From Paenibacillus yonginensis (GTDB taxonomy: Bacteria; Bacillota; Bacilli; Paenibacillales; Paenibacillaceae), in assembly GCF_001685395.1 (NCBI RefSeq), contig NZ_CP014167.1, positions 687,501 to 751,500 of the forward strand: DNA of 64,000 nucleotides, given 5' to 3'. The notes beneath the pieces were generated by a model that saw nothing but the letters and a program-made list of their open reading frames with translations, was not told the DNA's origin and did not search any database. Position 1 is the first letter of the stretch; each line of letters begins with the position of its first letter. The translations under genes and the position numbers were made by a program. Shown here piece by piece: positions 11,283 to 22,949 of this stretch.

Positions 11283-12131
11283 CTATTCTTTGAGATAAAT
11301 GATACCGATAGTCTTTGGACCGCAGTGGCTGCAAATGACGCAGCCGGCTTCCGTGATAAAAACCTCCTGCGGCTGAATAGTTTCATTAAGTGTCGCACGG
11401 AGCTTCTCCGCATCCTCATGGGCCATCGTTTGGGTGACAAACAACGTCCCCCGGTCCATGTTCGCTTTGTTGCTCAAGGCGTTGGAAACCATCTGATCGA
11501 ACGCTTTTTCACGGCTTCCGCGCACCTTGTAGGCCGGAGTCATTTTACCGTCGATGACTTTGATGACAGGGCGGATCTTCAGCAGGCTGGCCACAACATT
11601 TTGCATGCCGGAGCAGCGTCCGCCTTTATGAAGATAGTCGAGAGAATCAATCACAAATTCCGTATCGACCTTCGGCCGGATTTCAGCGAGCAGACTCAGA
11701 ATCTGCTGGACGTTTTGCCCTGCTTCGGCAGCGCGTGCCGCTTTCAGCACCTGAATGCCGATTCCGGTGGACAAATTCAGGGAGTCAAACACCTCAACCC
11801 GCCCCTGTTCAAATTCTTTGGATGCGATAACGGCGTTCTGGTAGGTTGAGGAAAGCTCCGAAGACAAGCTGATATAAATAATCTGCTGGCCCTGCTCCAC
11901 GTAAGGAGTAAATGCCTGAATGAAATCACTAGGCGAAGGGGCGGCGGTCAGCGGAAGTTTGCCGGTTTCAGAAACTTTGGCATAAAGCTCGGGAGGGGTC
12001 AACTCAATACCATCCCGGTAAGATTGGGATTCAAACGTTACATATAAAGGAACAATCCCGATCTCATAATGTTTGATCAGATCGGCAGACAAATCGCAGG
12101 TACTGTCTGCAAAAATTTTAATTGAATTCAT
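11283..12131 (-). CDS. DegV-family fatty-acid-binding protein
   Basis: 282 residues with the DegV start IFADSTCDLSADL and the SPSDF segment that contacts the fatty-acid carboxylate. The family binds a long-chain fatty acid; FakB members present it to the kinase FakA. The protein is cytosolic. ATG 12131 follows GAAAGGTG. A DUF4190 gene lies 40 bp upstream on the same strand, so a three-gene minus-strand unit is possible. FakB identity is an inference; no fakA is in the window. Confidence 0.88.
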   Translation of the reverse strand: MNSIKIFADSTCDLSADLIKHYEIGIVPLYVTFESQSYRDGIELTPPELYAKVSETGKLPLTAAPSPSDFIQAFTPYVEQGQQIIYISLSSELSSTYQNAVIASKEFEQGRVEVFDSLNLSTGIGIQVLKAARAAEAGQNVQQILSLLAEIRPKVDTEFVIDSLDYLHKGGRCSGMQNVVASLLKIRPVIKVIDGKMTPAYKVRGSREKAFDQMVSNALSNKANMDRGTLFVTQTMAHEDAEKLRATLNETIQPQEVFITEAGCVICSHCGPKTIGIIYLKE

Positions 12132-12171
12132 TTCGGTAAGTCACCTTTCCTATCGGAATCAGTTGTCAGGG

Positions 12172-12600
12172 TTAGATCTGGCCGCCTCTTGCTGCAATGC
12201 CGATGATAAGCAGGATCATAAGCAGAAGTAAAGGCAGCAGCCCGAAGACCAGCCCAAGCACAGCGAATACCTTCTTGCGGTTTTTGAGCGCCAGCCCGAT
12301 GATCGCTGTAATTATGCCAGCCAGATTCAGAAGGCCGCACGCCAGAAAGCCGTAGACGCCCGATACAAACAACTGCTGCTGCATGAGAATCTCTTCATTA
12401 AGTTTCTCAAGTCCGATCCGTCCAAACGCTGCGATGATTAAGGATAGACAAGCTGCGTAACCGAAGATCGCCAGCAACGCCAATAGAAACGAAGCGATGC
12501 CGGGACCGGAATGTTTGACTTTCGGCCTCTGCTCCTCCTGTGCTTCTGGATGTAGGGGGAAAGAATAACTCTCTTTCTCCTGGGAATTTTCATAATCCAT
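12172..12600 (-). CDS. Small DUF4190-type membrane protein
   Basis: 142 residues from ATG 12600, which has AAAGGAGA at normal spacing; the longer form starting at 12621 would leave that site inside the gene. The first 35 residues are polar and acidic (DYENSQEKESYSF). Three hydrophobic segments follow, the pattern of DUF4190 proteins: PGIASFLLALLAIFGYAACL, GFLACGLLNLAGIITAIIGLAL and VFAVLGLVFGLLPLLLLMIL. Function unknown. Confidence 0.7.
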   Translation of the reverse strand: MDYENSQEKESYSFPLHPEAQEEQRPKVKHSGPGIASFLLALLAIFGYAACLSLIIAAFGRIGLEKLNEEILMQQQLFVSGVYGFLACGLLNLAGIITAIIGLALKNRKKVFAVLGLVFGLLPLLLLMILLIIGIAARGGQI

Positions 12601-12768
12601 TAGCCAATCTCCTTTGGTCATAAGTCTTATTCTTGTTCATTTTTCAATATTACGGAAGAAAAAGCAAGCCGGATTTAAGGCAATCCTTTGAACGACGTAG
12701 CAAACCGCGTTCTCCATCGGGTAAAATATATAAGTTGAAGATGATTAAATTTGAAGGGATGAAAAGCA

Positions 12769-13155
12769 ATGTCGCGAACCTATACAGCGATCGGGGCTAT
12801 TCTCGGACTGCTTGCCGTAGCTATCGGGGCCTTCGGCGCTCACGCTTTAAAGGATGTATTGGATGAAGAGGCCCGCAAGGTTTATGAGACAGGCGTGCAG
12901 TACCAAATGTATCATGCGCTGGCCCTTCTGCTAATTGCCGTATTAGCTCATACCTGGGGAGAATCAGCCAGCTTGCGCTGGGCTGCCCGTCTGTTTCTGA
13001 TCGGTATTTTGTTATTTTCCGGAAGTTTGTATGTGCTCAGCATTTCGGGAGTTAAGGTGCTTGGAGCGATTACGCCGCTGGGCGGGGTAGCTTTTATAGC
13101 TGCATGGATTCTAGTCGTGGTATCGGCGTTAAGAAAAAAACGGCTTGATGATTAG
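12769..13155 (+). CDS. DUF423-family membrane protein (YwdK-like)
   Basis: 128 residues, four transmembrane segments, with the diagnostic start GAILGLLAVAIGAFGAHALK and the GVQYQMYHALALL and GITPLGGVAFIAAW-type blocks (here GAITPLGG). RBS GAAGGGATG lies 9 nt upstream. The family is widespread in bacteria and its function is not established. Confidence 0.87.
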   Translation: MSRTYTAIGAILGLLAVAIGAFGAHALKDVLDEEARKVYETGVQYQMYHALALLLIAVLAHTWGESASLRWAARLFLIGILLFSGSLYVLSISGVKVLGAITPLGGVAFIAAWILVVVSALRKKRLDD

Positions 13156-13157
13156 TC

Positions 13158-13214
13158 TTGAACAACAGTAAGCGGACGTCCTGTTTGCACGGGGATGTCC
13201 GCTTACTGTTGTTC
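13158..13214. terminator. Long inverted repeat between convergent genes
   Basis: A 22-bp stem, gaacaacagtaagcggac(gtcc) / (gga)tgtccgcttactgttgttc, separates the DUF423 gene from a minus-strand gene. It lacks a strong T-run, so it is a probable weak or factor-assisted bidirectional terminator. Confidence 0.6.
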
Positions 13215-13217
13215 ATC

Positions 13218-13733
13218 TTAAGCATCCAGAATATCTATAATCTCGTTAAGCTTGTAAGTATAGACTTGCTTCTCGTCAACATGATAAATGTTGATCAGCT
13301 CTTCTTTAGGCACATAATTCAAAATCCTGCATGGAATGCTCAGGCGTCCTTTGGGCGTCTGAATCAGCACCCGGACCAAACGATTGCTGGAAATATGCGA
13401 CTGAATCCATTCACCAACCGGATTCCCGCCTGTACCGGTCAAATGGGCTGCTTCTTCTGTCTTCTTGGCAGAAGCGGCTGCTTTAGCCGGACCTGCTGCT
13501 TTGGAAGAAGTTTCATTGCCGGGAATTGCTGTTCTGTTCGCCTTGCTTTTAGCGGCGCGGGTTGCATCAATGATGCTGCCCAGCTCAATCCCTGATTTCA
13601 CACGATAATCGGCTATCTCACCCTGATGATTATTCAGCAATTGGAGGAGAAGTTGAAGAGCTTGACCATTTGTGGGGCTCTTCACAAGGATTTCTACATT
13701 AAATAAAAAGCTGTTTTCTTCATTGTCTTTCAT
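13218..13733 (-). CDS. Hypothetical protein, two domains with an Ala/Lys linker
   Basis: 171 residues from ATG 13733, which has GGGGGAAA about 7-9 nt upstream; ATG 13760 lies before that site and is less likely. Residues 1-55 look like a small alpha/beta domain (FNVEILVKSPTNGQALQLLLQ). About 60-95 is low complexity rich in Ala, Lys, Ser and Glu. The last 70 residues are beta-rich (RLVRVLIQTPKGRLSIPCR). No signal peptide or membrane segment. I do not recognise a family. Confidence 0.65.
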   Translation of the reverse strand: MKDNEENSFLFNVEILVKSPTNGQALQLLLQLLNNHQGEIADYRVKSGIELGSIIDATRAAKSKANRTAIPGNETSSKAAGPAKAAASAKKTEEAAHLTGTGGNPVGEWIQSHISSNRLVRVLIQTPKGRLSIPCRILNYVPKEELINIYHVDEKQVYTYKLNEIIDILDA

Positions 13734-13942
13734 CGTACTGTTTCCCCCGTATTGCTTCATATTACAAATCTATCCGTCAAAGGCACCGACGGCATTCCTA
13801 TAATACCATCAAACCTTCAGGAAACCTAGTATCGTGACTTATTAAATTCAAGATATTCCTGGAAAATAAGCGATGGCAAATGAGCCGAAAATCATAATGC
13901 ATTTTGGAAATTAGAGGATTATACTGGGGATATAAATAAGGA

Positions 13943-14078
13943 CAACCCGTCGGCTTTCCCTATGGACCCGCTTTCTGATTTGTTTCGTCCGGAGGGGCAG
14001 CGGGTAAAATATGGGCGGGATGGCAAGTTCATATTCTGCGGAAGCTAAACCTGATCCAGAATCAGGCGAAGAGCCGAC
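13943..14078 (+). promoter_or_regulatory. Structured dps upstream region with SigB-like promoter
   Basis: Between the minus-strand gene and dps, about 390 bp have no convincing gene. cgtcggct (about 13946) is exactly complementary to agccgacg (about 14070). Inside lie a hairpin cctgat-ccaga-atcagg and a promoter-like pair gtttcg (13982-13987) and gggtaa (14002-14007), 14 bp apart, resembling SigB consensus GTTTAA-N13/15-GGGTAT. Dps genes are SigB-dependent in Bacillus. Regulation here is inference. Confidence 0.35.
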
Positions 14079-14126
14079 GATTGTCATGGTTTTATTTTCA
14101 AAATACAAGGAAGGCGGGGATTTCAA

Positions 14127-14600
14127 ATGGCTAAAACCGAATCCAAATCACAAGGCAAAACGAAAAGCAAAGCGCTTCAGCAAGTGTTGAACGAACAGGT
14201 GGCTAACCTGAATGTCCTTTACGTTAAAATTCATAATTTCCATTGGTACGTGAAAGGGGAGAATTTCTTCACCCTGCATGTGAAATTTGAAGAGCTGTAT
14301 AATGAAGTCACCTTGAAAATGGACGAGATTGCTGAACGCCTGCTTACGCTGAAAGGTGCCCCTTCCGCAACTATGAAGGAGTACCTCGAAATCGCGACGA
14401 TTCAGGAGGCGACAGGGAAAGAGGATCAGCGCGCCATGGTTCAGACCCTGATCGAGGACTTCGCTACTTTGACCGAATCGTTCCAGGAAGGCATCGATTT
14501 GGCGGAAGAAGCTGAAGATGATGCTACGGCGGACCTTCTGACCGGCTTTAAGGGAGAGTTCGAGAAACATATGTGGATGCTCCGTTCTTATCTGGGCTGA
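14127..14600 (+). CDS. dps: Dps / ferritin-like DNA-protecting protein
   Basis: Forms a dodecameric shell that oxidises and stores iron and protects DNA under oxidative stress or starvation. 157 residues, typical size. The intersubunit ferroxidase ligands are visible in HNFHWYVKGENFFTLHVKFEE (His, His and Glu). A Lys-rich N-terminal tail (SKSQGKTKSKALQQ) may contact DNA. RBS AAGGCGGGG precedes ATG 14127. Transcribed alone, with a DUF1802 gene 52 bp downstream. Confidence 0.93.
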   Translation: MAKTESKSQGKTKSKALQQVLNEQVANLNVLYVKIHNFHWYVKGENFFTLHVKFEELYNEVTLKMDEIAERLLTLKGAPSATMKEYLEIATIQEATGKEDQRAMVQTLIEDFATLTESFQEGIDLAEEAEDDATADLLTGFKGEFEKHMWMLRSYLG

Positions 14601-14652
14601 GGCAAACTGGCCGAAACGAGCATACTCGCTATAGATAAAGGGGCTGGATCAG

Positions 14653-15243
14653 GTGGGAGAGCATACAATTGCTTTAAAGGAATGGGCTTCTACGATCAGC
14701 GCCCTGCTGGAGGGGGAGCAGCTGATCCTTCTCCGGAAAGGCGGCATTCACGAGGAAACTCGTCATTTCGAGACGAGAAGCGATTCCTTCTACCTCTATC
14801 CTACGTATGAACATCAGCGCCGGGAGCTGCTGAAGCCGGAAGTCAGGCATTATGTGGATGATTCCTTGCGCGAGCTGGAGTCTCCGGGGCTTTTGACAGG
14901 GCAGACTTATCTGTATGCCTGGGCGGAAGTCGCTGATGACTTTCTGGTTACTTCGGAGCAGGAATTGTCCCGGCTGTATGATTTCCATATGTGGGAGGCA
15001 AACTTTGCGGAGGAGCGGCTGCGCTGGAAACGTCAAGATCCGCTGCATGTGTTGCTGCTAAGGGTGCACCGGCTGAACCGTCCGCTCCATGTGCCTGCTT
15101 TGCCGGAATATGGAGGATGCAAATCCTGGATTGAGCTTCAGGAGCTTCCACGTCCGGACAAGGACAATCTGACACCGGTGCTTTCTTTAACGGAATTTGC
15201 TGAAAAAGCTCGTGTGCTGCGCAGAGCGCTGCGCTCCTCATGA
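14653..15243 (+). CDS. DUF1802-family protein
   Basis: 196-residue soluble protein with the DUF1802 opening ALKEWASTISALLEGEQLILLRKGGI, followed by the conserved FLYPTYEHQ segment (here FYLYPTYEHQ). GTG start at 14653; the GGGGCTGGA ahead of it is a weak ribosome site, so coupling to dps is possible. Function unknown; related proteins are uncharacterised. Confidence 0.82.
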   Translation: MGEHTIALKEWASTISALLEGEQLILLRKGGIHEETRHFETRSDSFYLYPTYEHQRRELLKPEVRHYVDDSLRELESPGLLTGQTYLYAWAEVADDFLVTSEQELSRLYDFHMWEANFAEERLRWKRQDPLHVLLLRVHRLNRPLHVPALPEYGGCKSWIELQELPRPDKDNLTPVLSLTEFAEKARVLRRALRSS

Positions 15244-15245
15244 TT

Positions 15246-15279
15246 AAGGCTTGGCCGTTCACCGGCCAAGCCTTGTTTT
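15246..15279 (+). terminator. Terminator after the DUF1802 gene
   Basis: Stem aaggcttggcc / ggccaagcctt with a short loop, then tgtttt. Confidence 0.85.
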
Positions 15280-15456
15280 GATGACAGCCTATGCAAGCAG
15301 CGGTGATGCTGAAGGATGAAACAGGAATCCAAATGGCCAGAAAACGTGGATAAGAGCAGGATTTGACTTCCTGTTGAACATTTTATTGCCCGATTGCGTC
15401 AGCTTGTTTATTGCGATAGAATGTAATGAGAATCAATTGAGAATCAATAACTTTTC

Positions 15457-15471
15457 TTAGAATGATTCTAA
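15457..15471. promoter_or_regulatory. Perfect 7-1-7 palindrome upstream of suf (PerR/Fur-like box)
   Basis: ttagaat-g-attctaa is a perfect 7-1-7 inverted repeat about 107 bp before sufC. It matches 12 of 14 positions of the PerR box TTATAATNATTATAA and 10 of 14 of the Fur box TGATAATNATTATCA. Two nearby copies of tgagaatcaa (from 15428 and 15439) and the -10-like tatgat (15489) mark an A/T-rich promoter region. The rest of 15280-15577 shows no gene. Confidence 0.5.
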
Positions 15472-15577
15472 TTTGATACTTATTATGGTATGATTAAAGT
15501 CACTATAGGGAGGCGTCCCTGTCAAAATAACGTATACCCAATTTAAGTTTGTAAATAGATGAAGGGAGTCTCAAATT

Positions 15578-16366
15578 ATGTCCACGAAGTTTGTCATTGA
15601 AGGTTTGAAAGCAACGATTGAAGGTAAGGAAATCCTGAAAGGGATCGACCTTGAAATTAAAGGCGGAGAAATTCATGCGATCATGGGCCCTAACGGTACC
15701 GGTAAAAGTACACTGGCATCCGCGCTTATGGGACATCCAAAATATGAAGTAACAGACGGAAACGTCACGTTGGACGGCGAAGACCTGCTGGATATGGCGG
15801 TTGACGAGCGTGCCCGCGCCGGCCTGTTCCTGGCTATGCAGTATCCGAGCGAAATTGCCGGCGTAACGAACTCCGACTTCCTGCGCAGCGCGATCAACGC
15901 ACGCCGCGGCGAAGGCAACGAAATTTCCCTGATCAAATTTATCCGCCAGATGGAAGGCAAAATGAAGGAGCTCGAAATGAATCCCGAGTTTGCCCATCGT
16001 TACCTGAATGAAGGTTTCTCCGGCGGTGAGAAGAAACGGAACGAAATTTTGCAAATGATGATGCTGGATCCGAAGATTGTTGTCCTTGATGAAATTGACT
16101 CCGGTCTGGACATCGACGCTTTGCGTATCGTAGCAGAAGGCGTAAACGCTATGCGCAGCGAAGAACGCGGTTTCCTTGTAATTACTCACTATCAACGTTT
16201 GCTTAACTATATCAAACCAGACTTCGTACACGTAATGATGCAAGGACGCATCGTGAAATCCGGCGGTCCTGAGCTGGCAGAACGTCTGGAGCAGGACGGT
16301 TACGACTGGATCAAAGAAGAACTCGGCATCGTCGACGAAACTGTCGGCCAAGAGCAGGAAGCCTAA
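15578..16366 (+). CDS. sufC: Fe-S cluster assembly ATPase SufC
   Basis: ABC-type ATPase of the SufBCD scaffold that assembles Fe-S clusters in the cytosol. 262 residues: Walker [10 protein letters not shown] near 38-46, the SufC-typical Q-loop [11 protein letters not shown], signature [11 protein letters not shown] and Walker [12 protein letters not shown], then the H-loop ITHYQRLL. First gene of sufCDSUB; 20 bp separate it from sufD. The palindrome upstream suggests metal- or peroxide-dependent control. Confidence 0.97.
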   Translation: MSTKFVIEGLKATIEGKEILKGIDLEIKGGEIHAIMGPNGTGKSTLASALMGHPKYEVTDGNVTLDGEDLLDMAVDERARAGLFLAMQYPSEIAGVTNSDFLRSAINARRGEGNEISLIKFIRQMEGKMKELEMNPEFAHRYLNEGFSGGEKKRNEILQMMMLDPKIVVLDEIDSGLDIDALRIVAEGVNAMRSEERGFLVITHYQRLLNYIKPDFVHVMMQGRIVKSGGPELAERLEQDGYDWIKEELGIVDETVGQEQEA

Positions 16367-16386
16367 GAAACGGAGGAGGAGACAGT

Positions 16387-19309
<2,923 letters not shown>

Positions 19310-19322
19310 GGAGGGTATAACC

Positions 19323-20720
19323 ATGGCCAAGAAAGCGCCTGAAATGGAAGAATATAAATATGGTTTCCGTGACGAACATAAAGCGGTATTCCAGACCGGC
19401 AAAGGTTTGACGCCTGAAATCGTAACGGAAATCTCCCGGATCAAAAACGAACCGGAATGGATGCTGGAATACCGTCTCAAAGCATTAAAGCAGTTTGAGA
19501 AAATGCCGATGCCTAACTGGGGCGGCGATCTCAGCGAGCTGGATTTCAACGATATCCAGTATTATGTAAGACCATCTGAGAAGCAGGGCAAAACGTGGGA
19601 AGAAGTTCCGGCGGAAATTAAAGAAACCTTCGATAAACTGGGCATTCCGGAAGCCGAGCAGAAATTCCTTGCCGGTGTATCCGCTCAATACGAATCCGAG
19701 GTTGTTTATCACAATATGCAGGAAGATCTGGAGAAGCAGGGCGTTATCTTTATGGATACCGACACCGCTTTGAAAGAGCATCCGGAAATTTTCCGCGAAT
19801 ATTTCGGTACGATTGTTCCTCCGGCTGACAACAAATTTGCAGCCTTGAACAGCGCAGTATGGTCCGGCGGCAGCTTCATTTACGTACCTAAAGGCGTAAA
19901 ATGCGAAATTCCGCTGCAGGCTTATTTCCGGATCAACTCGGAGAACATGGGGCAATTCGAACGCACGTTGATTATTGCCGACGAGGACAGCTTTGTGCAT
20001 TACGTAGAGGGCTGTACAGCTCCGATCTACAGCACAAACTCCCTGCATAGTGCGGTGGTTGAGATCATCGTGAAGAAGAACGCCCGCGTTCGTTACACGA
20101 CGATTCAGAACTGGGCTCCAAACATTTATAATCTGGTTACGAAACGTGCAGTTGCCGAAGAAAATGCCAATATGGAATGGGTCGACGGCAACATTGGTTC
20201 TAAGCTGACCATGAAATATCCGGCTGTTATTCTGAAAGGCCGCGGCGCGAAAGGCAGCGTGCTGTCCATCGCGGTTGCAGGCAAGAACCAGCACCAGGAT
20301 GCCGGCGCGAAAATGATTCACCTCGCTCCGGATACAACGTCAACGATCGTGTCCAAATCGATCTCCAAACACGGCGGTAAAGTATCCTACCGCGGTCTGG
20401 CTTCCTTTGGCCGACAAGCAGAAGGTGCGAAATCCAACATCAAATGCGATACGCTGATTCTGGATAATGAGTCCACTTCCGATACGATTCCATACAACGA
20501 GATCATGAATGATAACGTTGTGCTAGAGCATGAAGCGACTGTATCCAAGGTGTCTGAAGATCAGCTCTTCTACCTGATGAGCCGCGGTTTGAGTGAAGCG
20601 GAAGCGACACAAATGATCGTTATGGGCTTTATCGAGCCATTTACGAAAGAACTTCCAATGGAATATGCAGTCGAAATGAACCGTCTCATCAAATTCGAGA
20701 TGGAAGGCTCCATCGGTTAA
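19323..20720 (+). CDS. sufB: Fe-S cluster assembly scaffold SufB
   Basis: Main scaffold subunit on which the cluster forms with SufC and SufD. 465 residues, the normal length. It has the SufB beta-helix and the conserved blocks [20 protein letters not shown] (cluster-ligand cysteine region) and [29 protein letters not shown] precedes ATG 19323. Last gene of the operon, followed by a strong terminator. Confidence 0.97.
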   Translation: MAKKAPEMEEYKYGFRDEHKAVFQTGKGLTPEIVTEISRIKNEPEWMLEYRLKALKQFEKMPMPNWGGDLSELDFNDIQYYVRPSEKQGKTWEEVPAEIKETFDKLGIPEAEQKFLAGVSAQYESEVVYHNMQEDLEKQGVIFMDTDTALKEHPEIFREYFGTIVPPADNKFAALNSAVWSGGSFIYVPKGVKCEIPLQAYFRINSENMGQFERTLIIADEDSFVHYVEGCTAPIYSTNSLHSAVVEIIVKKNARVRYTTIQNWAPNIYNLVTKRAVAEENANMEWVDGNIGSKLTMKYPAVILKGRGAKGSVLSIAVAGKNQHQDAGAKMIHLAPDTTSTIVSKSISKHGGKVSYRGLASFGRQAEGAKSNIKCDTLILDNESTSDTIPYNEIMNDNVVLEHEATVSKVSEDQLFYLMSRGLSEAEATQMIVMGFIEPFTKELPMEYAVEMNRLIKFEMEGSIG

Positions 20721-20730
20721 TATTCCAGGT

Positions 20731-20768
20731 TTAGAAGGCGAACTTTTGAAGTTCGTCTTCTTTTTTTA
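20731..20768 (+). terminator. Terminator of the suf operon
   Basis: Stem agaaggcgaac / gttcgtcttct (one G-T pair) followed by eight T. Confidence 0.9.
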
Positions 20769-20798
20769 ATCATTATTTTGTTAAAAGGATGAACGGAT

Positions 20799-21245
20799 AT
20801 GAATCATAAAGTGCAGCTATTTTGGCATGAATTTTGTACAGCAAGCAATCTAAAGAACGTGGAATTTAAAGATGCTTTTCAATTTGGAACCTCTGCAGAT
20901 GAATTAGCGGAATTGGTTGTGAAAGGCAAGAAAACAGCGACAACTTCGGGTTTTGTGTTCTATGAGCTGGAACAAGCGGCATTACCTGAAGAAGGTGAAT
21001 ATTATATCGTGTTGGATGGTAGGGAAGAGCCGGTTGCGGTTATTCAGATTCAATCTGTTGATGTAGTTCCGATGGACGAGGTCACAGAGGAATTTGCCTT
21101 AGCAGAAGGTGAAGGGGATTATTCCTATTGGTGGGATGCCCATGAAAAGTTTTTTACTGAATTATTAAGAGAACATCATATGGAATTTTCACCCAACCTG
21201 TTAGTGGTCTGTGAACGATTCAAGAAAGTATATCCTAATACATAG
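20799..21245 (+). CDS. ASCH-domain protein
   Basis: 148-residue soluble protein with the ASCH fold: ELVVKGKKTATTSGFVFYE carries the GKKTAT core, followed by EPVAVIQIQSVDVVPMDEV and EEFALAEGEGDYSYWWDAHEKFF. The ASCH superfamily is thought to bind RNA or nucleosides; some relatives hydrolyse N4-acetylcytidine. RBS AAAGGATG. Its base composition is visibly more A/T-rich than the suf genes. Substrate unknown. Confidence 0.85.
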   Translation: MNHKVQLFWHEFCTASNLKNVEFKDAFQFGTSADELAELVVKGKKTATTSGFVFYELEQAALPEEGEYYIVLDGREEPVAVIQIQSVDVVPMDEVTEEFALAEGEGDYSYWWDAHEKFFTELLREHHMEFSPNLLVVCERFKKVYPNT

Positions 21246-21344
21246 ACTGTCTGAGATTTGAGGTTTGATTAATAAGAAGACTTTTCTTTTGCAAGTAGAG
21301 CAAACTTGATAAGTGGAGAGAGTCTTTTTATAATCCAAATATAA

Positions 21345-21390
21345 TGAACGTTCAATTTATTGATTTGTATATTAGAATGAACAATCATTC
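21345..21390. promoter_or_regulatory. Two palindromes resembling TetR/FadR-type operators
   Basis: tgaacgttca (21345-21354) is a perfect 10-bp palindrome and gaatga-acaa-tcattc (21375-21390) a perfect 6-4-6 repeat. The second resembles the Bacillus FadR operator TGAATGA-N4-TCATTCA. They lie upstream of a broken SDR gene. No TetR-type gene is present in the window. Confidence 0.4.
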
Positions 21391-21465
21391 CATATCACTA
21401 AAAAATAAGGTTGAAGACAGAAAAAAAGATGCTGATAAAGAATAGGAAAATGGGAGGAACGCCAA

Positions 21466-22420
21466 ATGAGCGGACCCAAAGCAACCAAAACAGTGATTAT
21501 TACAGGGGCCAACTCAGGCCTGGGTTTTGAAGCGGCTAAACGAGTTGCGTTAAGCGATCCGGAAAGTCATGTAGTTATTGCGGGACGGAATAAGGAAAGA
21601 ATCCGGAAAGCCAGCGCAATTTTAAATGCAGAAGTTGGTGAAGGGAGGTTCACACCGATGCAGCTGGATTTAGGCTCTTTAGCGTCGGTGAGGCAATTTG
21701 CGGCAGAACTGCCCGGACTCGGCTCGGCCTGCCGCCTCTATATGCACTGATTTGCAACGCAGGAGTCCAATATAAACAGCGGATTGAAACTTCAAGTGAG
21801 GGTATGAGGCTGCTTTTGCAATCAATTATTTAGGGCACTTTCTGCTTACAAACCTGCTCTTCGAACAGATGGGGAAGGGAGGGAGAGTGGTTGTGCTGTC
21901 CAGCAGCAGTCACGATGACCGGATTAAAACGCCGCTTCCTAAACCACAGTTAAGGCCTGCAGCAGAACTGGCTGATCCGGTGTGGGGGGAGCAAGAGGAC
22001 GCAGCCGCCTTCCTAGGCAGGGCCTATACGACTTCCAAGCTATGTATCCTTATGTTCGCCTACAAGCTGGATCGAAGATTAAAGGCACAAGGCAGAGCGG
22101 ATATAACCGTGAATGCTCTTGATCCAGGAGGAATGCTGACAGGAATGGTTAGCGAGTGGCCTCCTGCCGTACGGATGATGATGAAGCTGCTATGGCCGGT
22201 GTTAAGGCTCGCTCCTAATGCAAGCACACCTCAGGCCTCAGCCAAGGTATTGGCCGAGATGGTGACTTCCGAGAACTACCGGAATATATCGGGCAGATAT
22301 TTTAGTATGATTGGCTCGTACCGGCGAGGGGCGAAAGAGAAGCAGACTTCTCCTATAAGTTATGACAATCGTGCGGCTTCGCAATTATGGGCGGAAAGCG
22401 AACAACTGACGATGAAATAG
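21466..22420 (+). pseudogene. SDR oxidoreductase, two frameshifts
   Basis: The N-terminal part (21466-21750) has the NAD(P) motif TGANSGLGFEAAK. The reading then shifts by one base near 21720-21735 to a frame giving LPPLYALICNAGVQYKQ, and again near 21807 to the frame giving EAAFAINYLGHFLLTNLLF, which runs into 21869-22420 with TTSKLCILMFAY and NALDPGGML. Joined, the three frames make one complete SDR of the protochlorophyllide-reductase-like group. Both shifts fit single-base deletions. The RBS GGGAGG is intact. Either decayed or containing sequencing errors. Confidence 0.8.
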
Positions 22421-22424
22421 AAGG

Positions 22425-22453
22425 AGAAAAAAAAGGGGCTGATCAGCAGCCCC
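22425..22453 (-). terminator. Terminator of the ImmA/IrrE gene
   Basis: Stem ggggctg-atcag-cagcccc; on the minus strand it is followed by a run of eight T. It marks the left edge of the tail island. Confidence 0.85.
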
Positions 22454-22934
22454 AAAAGGAGCGGTCATCTTTCCAGATTGCAGCCCACTTGTTTGTGTCA
22501 TCCGCTTGATGCGGTACAAAGTAGGGATGCAGCCATTCCGGAATTCCGCAGCGCAGCAGGAAGAATTTAACCGTTTCTCCCTGCTCGGGTTTGGCATCGC
22601 CGATCAGCAGCTTGATGGCAAAACGGTTCGCTTCCTGTTCGATCCGGTCCACGGAAATCAGCGTATTTTTGCGCAGAAAGGGCGTATTCAGCTTCGCGTG
22701 CAGCAAACTGTGGCCGAGCTCATGGGCGGCGGTAAACGTGCGCTCGAATTCGTTCAGCTCCTCATTAATATGAATCATTGGGATGCGGTGGGCATTGCTG
22801 AAGTATCCCCAAATGTTTTTCCCCAGCCGCTCGTACAGAACCAGGATGTTCTTCTGCTCAGCAATGGCTAAGGGGTCGTTGGTTCCGCAGGTTTGGATCA
22901 GCTTTCTGATAAGACGTTCTTCGTCCATAGCCAT
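22443..22934 (-). CDS. ImmA/IrrE-family metallopeptidase (XkdA-like)
   Basis: 163-residue zinc peptidase of the COG2856 family, which in ICEBs1 and phages cleaves the partner XRE repressor to switch on the element. The zinc motif HELGH is at residues 71-75 in AAHELGHSLLHAK. It lies directly downstream of the xre gene (15-bp gap), the same order as immR-immA in ICEBs1 and related to xkdA/xre of PBSX. Likely function here: inactivate the tail-island repressor after damage; this is inference by analogy. ATG 22934 follows GGGGGT; ATG 22928 is an alternative. Confidence 0.87.
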   Translation of the reverse strand: MAMDEERLIRKLIQTCGTNDPLAIAEQKNILVLYERLGKNIWGYFSNAHRIPMIHINEELNEFERTFTAAHELGHSLLHAKLNTPFLRKNTLISVDRIEQEANRFAIKLLIGDAKPEQGETVKFFLLRCGIPEWLHPYFVPHQADDTNKWAAIWKDDRSFWGC

Positions 22935-22949
22935 AGGGTACCCCCGGTG

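Noticed and set aside
13962..14048. 28-codon ORF upstream of dps
   Set aside because: No ribosome site at a usable distance and no recognisable family; it overlaps the promoter-like elements.
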